Shown: positions 7,918 to 15,368 of the stretch, piece by piece
Numbering within the stretch: position 1 is the first letter of the stretch
Layout of the letters: every line of letters starts with the position of its first letter
Source of the DNA: JAFEBO01 sp044221315
GTDB lineage: Bacteria; Planctomycetota; Phycisphaerae; Phycisphaerales; UBA1924
Length of the DNA: 64,000 nt
Reading direction: 5' to 3'
Assembly (NCBI GenBank): GCA_044221315.1
Contig: JBGAPK010000011.1
Location: 37,547-101,546 of the forward strand
The notes under the pieces: generated by a model
Told to the model about the DNA's origin: nothing
The model's input: only the letters and a program-made list of their open reading frames with translations
Databases searched by the model: none
Translations under genes and position numbers: made by a program

Positions 7918-10134
7918 ATGGCTATGCGTCGCGCACGCGGATCGTCCTTGGTTGGCGGCCTTTTGCTGATTGCGCTGGCGGGGCTGCCGGCGCACCCGGG
8001 ACATGCCGATCCCGTGCCAAAGGTCAAGGTCAAGGTCTGGCTTAAAGACCTTGCCGTGAAGGACGACATGGACGACCGCATCACGCGCGGCTGCGGAGAC
8101 CTCGTCGTCGCGTGGAACTGCGGATTCGAAGGCCAGCCGTCCACTTCCAACTCCACCGGCGCCAAAGCGAAGGACTCGGACGACAAGCCGTACAACATCT
8201 GCGATAACAGCACGCTCGGGCTCAACATACTGCTCATCGAGAAGGACCTGTGCTGTCCGATCCCCGACCTTGAAGCGGTGATCGATTTCTACGACGACGA
8301 CGATTCGACCGCGGAGATGATCGCGGACATCACCGACAACGTGCTGGCCGCCGCGGTCGGGATCATTCTGAAGACCGACGGCAAGCCAATCCAGGATGCC
8401 CTTGCCGGAATTCACAAGGCGCTCGGTCTCTCGGGCAAGCCCTCGTCCGAATCAATGGGTACGCTGCGAAATCTCGATCTCCACCCGCCGGGAACTTGCA
8501 TCTTCTGCGACGCCACCGACACCTCAGAGCCCATCAAACTCAACGGCGGGAGCGGCAAAGAAAACGGCACGGTTACGCTCACCTGGAAGGCGTGCCAGAT
8601 CGGCACCTGCGCTCCCATCGGCTGCGATTCGGGCGGTCCGCCGCCCACGCCCCCGGATGACAACATCCAGGGGGCCCGGGGCGGCCAATCGAGTGACGAC
8701 GAGATCGATCTGCACATGCACGTGGGCGACGATGTGCTGCAGATCCCCATGCTGGCGGGAGATTCGCGTGACTTTCTCTTTGGAATCGACGCGGATTTGA
8801 ACAGCGGAACGGGCGTCCCGCCCAGCGCGCCGTCGAATGCCCTGGTCGGATGCGAATGGCGGGTGAGAATCCACCAGTCCTCCGACGGCGTCTCGAACTC
8901 GACCGCGGCCTCTGTCGAGCAGTGGAACGGGGCGACGTGGGCGCACACGGCGATCCCGGTGCTCTTCCACGCCGTGCGCGGGAAGGAAGTCGTCGCGTAC
9001 GTCTCGCACTCGGCGCTCGGGCTGGGATCGGCCTTCGCCGTCATGATGGAGCTCGACCGCAACGGCGTCCTGCGGGACGTGGAGCCGAACGATCAGTTGG
9101 CCCAGCGGAACTGGGTGCAGTGGCTCGCTCAGAGCGCGGGCGTCGGTGAGCCGCCGTACGTCGTGCAGGTGCGTCCAATGAAGGACGCGGTCGCCCCGCA
9201 GGTCCACCTGCGCTACACGTTCAACGAGAACGTGACGATCGGTTCCAATCCGATCCAAGTCTCTCCGTTCCTGCCCGTCAACATAGTCCGCAGCTGGCGC
9301 ACGATGGACGTCTATTTCCAGACGCCGCCGGCGGTTCCCAGCTCGCAGGTGTTCACGCTGACACTGAACCCCGCGCAGGTGACCGACAGCGTCGGCAACC
9401 CGCTGGACGGGAACGCCGACGGCAACGCCGGCGATCCGCATATACAGAAGTACGACCCTCCCGAGACCCGCCTGGTCTTTGCCGACAACGCCGGCAACGC
9501 ACGGAACGAATTCCTGGGCAACGAGATGGTCTTCATCCGCGGCACCCAACTCGCCGGGAACGGCGCGACGCCCTTCTACTTCGTGGCGGACGGCCCGCTC
9601 GCCAACGGGCAGCAACTGGTGGACATCTCGACGTCGCACGCTCCCAAGATTGTGAACATCGCCGGCGGAACACTGAACCTCACGCCCGTGGGCACTCCCT
9701 GCGACGAGGGTTCCCAGCAGAACGGCGACTTCTGCGAACTGGACGGCGTTCTGGATATCAACAAAAACGGGATATACGACGCGGGAACGGACGTGCTCGC
9801 CAAGGGCGAGAGCATCGGAATAAATGTTGGCCGGTTCTTTGATTTCAATAACACCGGCGTCCGCGACAAGGAGGACATCGTGCTGGGTGAGTCCCAGGAC
9901 GCGGACTGGGACGGCATTCCGGACGAAATCACCGTCTGTCGCGGCGATCTCAACTTCGACGGGGTCGTGGATGACTCCGATTTCGTCCGCTTTGCCGCGG
10001 CTTACAACATGTTGGTCTGCGCCGACGACCTGATGCCCCCACACTGCCAGGCCGACCTGAACCGCGACGAACTGGTGGACGACGCCGACTTCGTGACGTT
10101 CGCGCACAACTACGACGAACTCATCTGCCCGTAG
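7918..10134 (+). CDS. secreted surface protein with Ig-like and dockerin-like domains
   Basis: The 738-residue exported protein starts with a signal peptide (about residues 1-31, ending near GHA). The N-terminal 220 residues are Asp- and Cys-rich with several charged runs and match nothing I know. Around residues 425-505 there is a bacterial Ig-like segment (LRYTFNENVTIGSNPIQVSP, then VTDSVGNPLDGNADGNAG). The end holds two Asp-rich dockerin-like repeats, GDLNFDGVVDDSDFVRFAAA and then ADLNRDELVDDADFVTFAHN, each closed by a Cys. The repeats probably bind calcium and may anchor the protein at the cell surface. A pseudopilin gene converges on it 9 bases away. Confidence 0.75.
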   Translation: MAMRRARGSSLVGGLLLIALAGLPAHPGHADPVPKVKVKVWLKDLAVKDDMDDRITRGCGDLVVAWNCGFEGQPSTSNSTGAKAKDSDDKPYNICDNSTLGLNILLIEKDLCCPIPDLEAVIDFYDDDDSTAEMIADITDNVLAAAVGIILKTDGKPIQDALAGIHKALGLSGKPSSESMGTLRNLDLHPPGTCIFCDATDTSEPIKLNGGSGKENGTVTLTWKACQIGTCAPIGCDSGGPPPTPPDDNIQGARGGQSSDDEIDLHMHVGDDVLQIPMLAGDSRDFLFGIDADLNSGTGVPPSAPSNALVGCEWRVRIHQSSDGVSNSTAASVEQWNGATWAHTAIPVLFHAVRGKEVVAYVSHSALGLGSAFAVMMELDRNGVLRDVEPNDQLAQRNWVQWLAQSAGVGEPPYVVQVRPMKDAVAPQVHLRYTFNENVTIGSNPIQVSPFLPVNIVRSWRTMDVYFQTPPAVPSSQVFTLTLNPAQVTDSVGNPLDGNADGNAGDPHIQKYDPPETRLVFADNAGNARNEFLGNEMVFIRGTQLAGNGATPFYFVADGPLANGQQLVDISTSHAPKIVNIAGGTLNLTPVGTPCDEGSQQNGDFCELDGVLDINKNGIYDAGTDVLAKGESIGINVGRFFDFNNTGVRDKEDIVLGESQDADWDGIPDEITVCRGDLNFDGVVDDSDFVRFAAAYNMLVCADDLMPPHCQADLNRDELVDDADFVTFAHNYDELICP

Positions 10135-10149
10135 GACCCGGGCCTACGG
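10129..10149. repeat. inverted repeat spanning two converging stop codons
   Basis: CCGTAGG and CCTACGG form a perfect 7-bp stem around a 7-base loop. The stem contains the TAG stops of both converging genes. There is no T tract on either side, so any role in termination is uncertain. Confidence 0.4.
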
Positions 10150-11091
10150 ACGCGGACGGTTCAACCACCCATACGGCTTGATCCAGCCGGGCTTGCCGCT
10201 GGGGGCTCGACCGGGCTTGTCGGAAAGCGCGTACCAGTCGGTGTCGAGCCCGCTCGTCGAGCAGTAGATGTAGGTCGCGTCGAAGTCCTGCGTCGCGGAA
10301 TACACGTCTTCGTTCCCGTCGCTGGGCGGGCGGAAGAGCGAGGCCGAGCCGTCGAGGTAGGAGATGTGCCCGCCACCGTTGACGCCGCCCTTTTTTCCGC
10401 CGTGACGGAGCGTGATCTGATCGTTGTTGCCCCACATTCCGTCGCGGCTGGACTCGTTGTTGAACTTGGTGCTCTCCTCGATGAAGATCGGGACATCACG
10501 GAAGCGAGTGAGCAGGAACGCGCCGGTGCTCTTGAGGTTGAAACCGGAGGTATCGCGGCCCGGGGGCAAATACGCCACGGCCGAGCGGCAGCCCAGTCGC
10601 GTGCCTTCGGTTTCGTCGAAGAAGGTGTAGTCGAACTCGACGCCGGTCTGCGAAAACCATACGTTTTCCTGGGTCGAGCCGGTGGTTGTCTGCCGCTTGT
10701 TGGTCGGACATTCGCCGACGTTTTGCACGGTGCCGAGATAGGACCAGAGGATGCCCGGCACGCGCTTGGCGTCCCTGACGTCCTGCGCCCACCACGCCGC
10801 GTTGGGAATGCCGCTGGCTCCGTTGCCGGGGTAGTACTGATTCCCGGCGGGCCATGAGGTGCGTGGCAGCGCGGGGAAAACCTGATCCTTGAAGTCGAGG
10901 GCGTACGCGGTCGTTGCCCCTCCAAATTGCTTCATGTTCGAGAGGCACTTGAGCTGCTGCGATCCCGCGCGTGCGCCCCGCAGTGCCGGCAGCAGGATGC
11001 CGATGAGAAGCGCGATGACGGCTATCACGATCAGGAGCTCGATGAGCGTGAAGGCGCGGGACAAACGAGATTGCGGATCGGGGCGTGGCAT
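10144..11091 (-). CDS. type II secretion-like pseudopilin with prepilin leader
   Basis: The 315-residue protein has a basic leader (MPRPDPQSRLSRA) followed by FTLIELLIVIAVIALLIGIL, the classic type IV prepilin cleavage site and hydrophobic helix, with Glu at +5 and Ala instead of Gly at -1. The rest is an extracytoplasmic domain ending in a GGGHISYLDGSASLF segment like the H-x-DG motif of the expanded planctomycete pseudopilin family. It should be cut and methylated by a prepilin peptidase and join a pseudopilus or envelope structure. I chose the ATG at 11091 because it gives a normal short leader; an ATG at 11133 would add 14 residues. No other secretion genes adjoin it. Confidence 0.82.
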   Translation of the reverse strand: MPRPDPQSRLSRAFTLIELLIVIAVIALLIGILLPALRGARAGSQQLKCLSNMKQFGGATTAYALDFKDQVFPALPRTSWPAGNQYYPGNGASGIPNAAWWAQDVRDAKRVPGILWSYLGTVQNVGECPTNKRQTTTGSTQENVWFSQTGVEFDYTFFDETEGTRLGCRSAVAYLPPGRDTSGFNLKSTGAFLLTRFRDVPIFIEESTKFNNESSRDGMWGNNDQITLRHGGKKGGVNGGGHISYLDGSASLFRPPSDGNEDVYSATQDFDATYIYCSTSGLDTDWYALSDKPGRAPSGKPGWIKPYGWLNRPRP

Positions 11092-11186
11092 ATCGGCGGA
11101 CGGGAATTCCGCGAGAGCCGCGGCCCCGTCCATTCAGCCCAGAGTGTATCGGAAACCGTCCCGGAAACCAAGCAGATCATGCCGCT

Positions 11187-12959
11187 CTATTTCGGCAAGC
11201 CAGCGCCCTTTGGCGGCAGTTCGGCGAGCTTGTAGTACTCGCCATCATGCACGATTCTCGCGTCGTCGGGAATGCGGACTTCGTCCTGACGCCCGCCGGG
11301 GATGCGCCGGTCGGACGGGATGTCGTGGGCAGATTCGGGCCGGTCGGCTCGCCCGGGCGGCCCGAGCCGATTGGACCTCTTTTCCTGCAGCACAAACACG
11401 CGGGTGTACTTGGCAAGTTGCTGCGGAGTTGCGTGTTCTTCACGCACCGGGGTCCTTAGGAAATAGCCGGCCCACCATTGCAGCCCGTGGCGTGCGACGA
11501 CCACGCTCGAGCCATCGGTTGGAACCAGGCCCCGCATCGAACGAAACTCCGGCGCGGCCCCATCATCGACCACCGCGCCCATGCCGCCGCCGGGAAGACG
11601 CTTGCCCCGAAGGCCCATTGGGAGGGCGGCTCCGATCAATCCGACCACCAGAATCACGCATACCGCCGGCGATGCGACCCGGACCCATGTCCTCGGTGAA
11701 AAACTCCAACCCACGAGCAGGTATCCGAGCGGAATCGCCAGCGGCACGGGCGCCATGAGCGAGAGACGCTCGGCGTACTGCCCCTGGAGCAGAGGGCATG
11801 TGATGAGCGTCGAGGCGATCGCACTGCCGCAAACGACGGCGAAGTCGGCGAGCCCGGTTTGCCTTAGGACCCACGCCCGCCGTGTCGCCAGGCCGGCAAG
11901 TGCGAGCACGCCAAGCCACATGCCGGCTCGCAGCGGCAGCGATGAGCCCGAGAAGCCCCCGGGCGGCCCACCGGGAGGGCTTCCCATCGGAGCGTCGGCG
12001 CGACGCTGCGGCCGAAAGGCGTCCGGCGGCCGATCCGTGCGTGCGTCGTTGCCCGCACCCTCTGGGCGAAGACCTCCGCCCTGTCCCGGCCCCCCCAGCG
12101 GACGATCACCGACCGTGAACATCTTGCCGACGCCCAGTACGAGTCCGGTGGCCTTCTGCGGGGCGACGGCGAAGACCATCAGCCAGAGCAGCGCCGCGCT
12201 CGCAATCCCCGCCAATGCCGCCAGCCCGATCCTGCGTGGACTCATCCGAAAAGCCACGAAGGCGTAAACACCGAGCGCGGAAGCAGCCAGCGCCACCGTG
12301 ACGCCGAACGCTCCGATGTGCGTCAGCGCTGCGAGGCCGAGAAAGCCGGCGAGCGGAATCCAACACAGCACACGATCACGGCCACCGGACATCGGCACCG
12401 CCAGCAACCGCAGCGCACGGTGCAAAGCCCACGCGCTTCCTGCCATCCACACCAACCCGAGCGAGTTCTTCTCGAAGTCGCCGGTCATGCGCAGGATCGG
12501 TGTGCTCAGCGTGGCGGCCGCGGAGACGGCGGCCGCAGCGAGCGCCAGGAAAAGCCACCGATCCCGCCCGCCGGAGGATTCACGCAATCTCACAGTCACC
12601 GCTCCGGCGAACCAGCCAACGAGCAGCACCAGAGGAATGGCGCATAGCGGCTGGCACACGGCATCGATCAGCCGGGAAGCGAGCAGAGTCGCATCGTCGA
12701 TGTTCAAGCCCCCCACTGACATCAAGGATTTGGCGACGGCGGCGTTCAGCCAGAACATCAGCGGCAGGTCGGAATACGGCAATTTCCCGCTCTCGAGAAG
12801 ACCCCGCGTCTGCAGCGGGTAGTACGCGGCATCGATCCCGGGCGGAAAAGCGGTGGAAAAGAGAATTGCCACGCGCAGAGCAATCGCGATAGCCGCAATT
12901 GCGCAAGCGACGACCACAGCAATCCACATCCGACGAAAGCCCACGCGTGCTTGCTCCAT
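11187..12959 (-). CDS. GT-C-type membrane glycosyltransferase-like protein
   Basis: The 590-residue polytopic membrane protein has 10-12 helices. After the first helix comes FPPGIDAAYYPLQTRGLLE, with an Asp in the first external loop as in GT-C enzymes (ArnT/GT39-like), and the C-terminus is a soluble extracytoplasmic domain. It probably transfers sugar from a lipid-linked donor, but donor and acceptor cannot be read from the sequence. A Gly/Pro-rich loop of about 60 residues near residues 290-350 breaks the membrane domain and looks disordered. The gene lies downstream of rplJ but is separated by a strong terminator. Confidence 0.6.
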   Translation of the reverse strand: MEQARVGFRRMWIAVVVACAIAAIAIALRVAILFSTAFPPGIDAAYYPLQTRGLLESGKLPYSDLPLMFWLNAAVAKSLMSVGGLNIDDATLLASRLIDAVCQPLCAIPLVLLVGWFAGAVTVRLRESSGGRDRWLFLALAAAAVSAAATLSTPILRMTGDFEKNSLGLVWMAGSAWALHRALRLLAVPMSGGRDRVLCWIPLAGFLGLAALTHIGAFGVTVALAASALGVYAFVAFRMSPRRIGLAALAGIASAALLWLMVFAVAPQKATGLVLGVGKMFTVGDRPLGGPGQGGGLRPEGAGNDARTDRPPDAFRPQRRADAPMGSPPGGPPGGFSGSSLPLRAGMWLGVLALAGLATRRAWVLRQTGLADFAVVCGSAIASTLITCPLLQGQYAERLSLMAPVPLAIPLGYLLVGWSFSPRTWVRVASPAVCVILVVGLIGAALPMGLRGKRLPGGGMGAVVDDGAAPEFRSMRGLVPTDGSSVVVARHGLQWWAGYFLRTPVREEHATPQQLAKYTRVFVLQEKRSNRLGPPGRADRPESAHDIPSDRRIPGGRQDEVRIPDDARIVHDGEYYKLAELPPKGAGLPK

Positions 12960-13010
12960 CTTGCCAGACTAACGCCCCGCCGGGCCGCTTTCATGCACTC
13001 GAGCGGGCAC

Positions 13011-13043
13011 AAAGAAAAAGGCCCGGGCAATGAAGCCCGGGCC
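13011..13043 (-). terminator. terminator closing the rplK-rplA-rplJ operon
   Basis: Read on the minus strand, GGCCCGGGC, a 6-base loop and GCCCGGGCC form a perfect 9-bp stem followed by TTTTTC. It lies 24 bases after the rplJ stop and shows that rplJ is the last gene of the operon. Confidence 0.92.
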
Positions 13044-13067
13044 CGGAGAATTCAAGTAGTACTGAAG

Positions 13068-13613
13068 TTATCCGGCCTTCGCGATCGCCTCGCCCTTTTC
13101 GAGCTTGGTTTCGATGGCCTTGACCAGGCCCGCGACGCTTCGGCCCGGTCCGAGCAGCTGCGCCATGACCTTCTTGCCGGGGCTGACGATGAGCGCGACG
13201 ATCTGACCGATGGCCTCGTCCTTGGTCGGGAACTTGGAGAGTTCCGTCACACCCGCCTTGCCCTTGAAGATCGTGCCGTCGAGCATCGCGGCCCGAAGTT
13301 CGACCTTGGGCATCGCCTTGGTCAGTTCAACGACCTCGCGGGTCAGTTCGATGATCGAGGCGCCGCCGTAGGCGAGCGCGGTCGACTCGGAAAAGAACTC
13401 GGTGAGGGGCTTGAGTTTGCCGCCCTCGAAGGTCTTCTTCGCCAGCGCGTTGCGGACGACGGTGACCTTCATCTTCTTCTTGGCGAGGCCGGCGCGGAGC
13501 TTGGTCGTGTCCTTGGCGTTGAGCCCGCGGACGCCGATGACCACCGCCGTCTCCACTTCGCCCATGCGGGTCGTGTAGTCCCGCATGATCATGTTTTTGA
13601 CTGTCTTTGACAT
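13068..13613 (-). CDS. rplJ: 50S ribosomal protein L10
   Basis: The 181-residue L10 protein forms the base of the ribosomal stalk and binds L7/L12 dimers through its C-terminal helix. The N-terminal domain shows VIGVRGLNAKDTTKLRAGL and VTVVRNALAKKTF, typical L10 segments that contact 23S rRNA and L11. The C-terminal AGLVKAIETKLEKGEAI helix is the L12-binding region. AGGA lies about 9 bases before the ATG. It follows rplA by 33 bases. Unusually, rplL does not follow; a terminator does. Confidence 0.96.
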   Translation of the reverse strand: MSKTVKNMIMRDYTTRMGEVETAVVIGVRGLNAKDTTKLRAGLAKKKMKVTVVRNALAKKTFEGGKLKPLTEFFSESTALAYGGASIIELTREVVELTKAMPKVELRAAMLDGTIFKGKAGVTELSKFPTKDEAIGQIVALIVSPGKKVMAQLLGPGRSVAGLVKAIETKLEKGEAIAKAG

Positions 13614-13646
13614 GGTTTATTTCCTGCGAAACGAATGGCTGGTGGC

Positions 13647-14351
13647 TTATTCCTCGGACTCGGCGGCGGCGTTGACGTACTTGACCTGCACGCCGGGGGT
13701 CATGGTGCCGCTCACGGTGATCTTCTTGATGTACACGCCCTTGGCGGTCGCCGGGCGGGCCTTCTCCATCGCGTGGATGAAGTGATTGAGGTTGTCGACG
13801 AGGTCGCCGTCCTTGAACGACATCTTGCCGATGACGGCGTGGACGTTGCCGCCCTTGTCGGCGCGGTACTCGACCTTGCCGGCCGAGTATTCCTTGACCG
13901 CCTCGGGGACATTCGTCGTGACGGTGCCGGCCTTGGGAGACGGCATCAGGCCCTTGGGTCCAAGGACCTTACCGAGCTTGGAGACGACTCGCATCATGTC
14001 CGGTGACGCGATGGCGACGTCGAAATCCATCCAGCCCTTTTCGATCTCGGCGACGAGATCCTCGGCCCCGGCCTTGATCGCGCCGTTCTCCATCGCCTTG
14101 GGGGCGATATCGCTCTGGCAGAACGCGATGACGCGCTTGGTTTTGCCGATGCCGCGGGGCAGGCTGAGCGAGCCGCGAAGGGCCTGATCGGCCTGGGCGG
14201 TATCGATGCCGAGGTGGAAGCAGACGTTGACTGTCTGATCGAACTTCGTGGCCTTGAACTTCTTGACCGCCGCGATGGCGGCAGCGGCGTCGACCGCGTC
14301 ATTGACGCGGAGCTTGTCGTTGTTCTTGGTGCGTTTGCTGATGTAGTGCAT
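13647..14351 (-). CDS. rplA: 50S ribosomal protein L1
   Basis: The 234-residue L1 protein binds 23S rRNA at the L1 stalk and helps release deacylated tRNA; in many bacteria it also represses its own operon. Characteristic segments include SLSLPRGIGKTKRVIAFCQS, the MRVVSKLGKVLGPKGLMPSP motif, and GKMSFKDGDLVDNLNHFI. I chose the ATG at 14351 (MHYISKRTK) because AAAGGAG lies 6 bases upstream. It sits between rplK and rplJ. Confidence 0.96.
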   Translation of the reverse strand: MHYISKRTKNNDKLRVNDAVDAAAAIAAVKKFKATKFDQTVNVCFHLGIDTAQADQALRGSLSLPRGIGKTKRVIAFCQSDIAPKAMENGAIKAGAEDLVAEIEKGWMDFDVAIASPDMMRVVSKLGKVLGPKGLMPSPKAGTVTTNVPEAVKEYSAGKVEYRADKGGNVHAVIGKMSFKDGDLVDNLNHFIHAMEKARPATAKGVYIKKITVSGTMTPGVQVKYVNAAAESEE

Positions 14352-14361
14352 GGTTGCTCCT

Positions 14362-14790
14362 TTAGCCCTCAACCGTGACGCCCATGGAGCGGGCCGTGCC
14401 TTCGATGATCCGCATCGCAGCCTCGACGCTGGCCGCGTTCAGGTCGGCCTGCTTGGTCGCCGCGATCGCCTTGACCTGCGCCTTGGTGATCTTGCCGACC
14501 TTGTCCTTGTTGGGAACGCCCGAGCCCTTCTCGACCCCCGCCGCGTCCTTGATCAGGACGCTCGCCGGGCTGCTCTTGACCTCGAGCTCGAAGCTCTTGT
14601 CGCTGTACACCGTGACGATGCAGCCGACGATCTTGCCCTTGAAGCTCGCCGTGGCGGCATTGAACTTCTGGATGAACTGGCCGGGGTTCACGCCCTTGGA
14701 GCCCAGAACCGGGCCGAGGGGTGGCGCGGGCGTCGCTTGCCCGCCCGGGGCCATGATCTTGAAGACTTGAGTGACTTCTTTTTTCGCCAT
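14362..14790 (-). CDS. rplK: 50S ribosomal protein L11
   Basis: The 142-residue L11 protein forms the GTPase-associated centre with 23S rRNA. The N-terminal domain has the Pro-rich GQATPAPPLGPVLGSKGVNP signature, and the C-terminal RNA-binding domain ends with RIIEGTARSMGVTVEG. GGGAGG about 9 bases upstream marks the ATG. It is the first gene of the rplK-rplA-rplJ operon. secE and nusG, often just upstream, are absent; clpC lies divergently instead. Confidence 0.97.
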   Translation of the reverse strand: MAKKEVTQVFKIMAPGGQATPAPPLGPVLGSKGVNPGQFIQKFNAATASFKGKIVGCIVTVYSDKSFELEVKSSPASVLIKDAAGVEKGSGVPNKDKVGKITKAQVKAIAATKQADLNAASVEAAMRIIEGTARSMGVTVEG

Positions 14791-15368
14791 TTCGATCTAC
14801 CTCCCACCGTCCCGTGTCCGGGCGGCGAAGCCTCGGGCGGGAGCGGTAGTCAACGCGGTGCTGGATGTACGCCCGATGCGAGATCGCCCGGGCAAGGTTG
14901 AGATTCTAGGCAGCAACGAGGGTGGAAACTACGCAGGAGGGTTGTCGGCGGGCCCAGGGCCATCCCGCGGAAGTGGAAGGTGCCACGATGGCAGGCCGGA
15001 CCGGTTTGTGCCGAATCTGACTGCGCCAGCCGGATTCCGGCAACGTTTTCTGCCCGTAGCGACATTCCTTGGACGGCATCCAACTTCCGCCGAACGGCAC
15101 GCCCCGTGCAGACGATACTTCCGATGCGGCGTGCCTTCCGGCTGCCTTCCCGAGATGCCGACCGAAAGGCGAATCAAGGGGCGGCAAACGGCGGAATCGT
15201 GCCGCAGGCGGTTTTCTACCCGATCTTTCTTTCCTTCCTATTCCCTTCCGCAGTAAGCAGTAATGTGCCTTGTCCAGCCTTGAATTCTCCCGGTCAAAAG
15301 CCGGGGGCCTGTCCGGAGCGAAGATAGATACAGGAGTGCGACCCCCTCGCCCTCCGGGAGTGCCAGAG
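14791..15368. other. divergent intergenic region between rplK and clpC
   Basis: This 578-base stretch must hold promoters for both divergent operons. I see no convincing paired hexamers, no CIRCE-type heat-shock repeat (TTAGCACTC), and no tRNA or structured RNA that I recognise. GGGAG about 9 bases before the clpC ATG is the clpC ribosome site. Confidence 0.5.

Noticed and set aside
8524..10107. A long minus-strand frame opposite the first dockerin-like protein.
   Set aside because: It has Val/Gly/Arg-rich shadow composition, no start signal and no domain.
14791..15368. A possible structured RNA or heat-shock operator between rplK and clpC.
   Set aside because: I looked for a CIRCE repeat, a CtsR-like box and RNase P or tmRNA cores, and none is visible.
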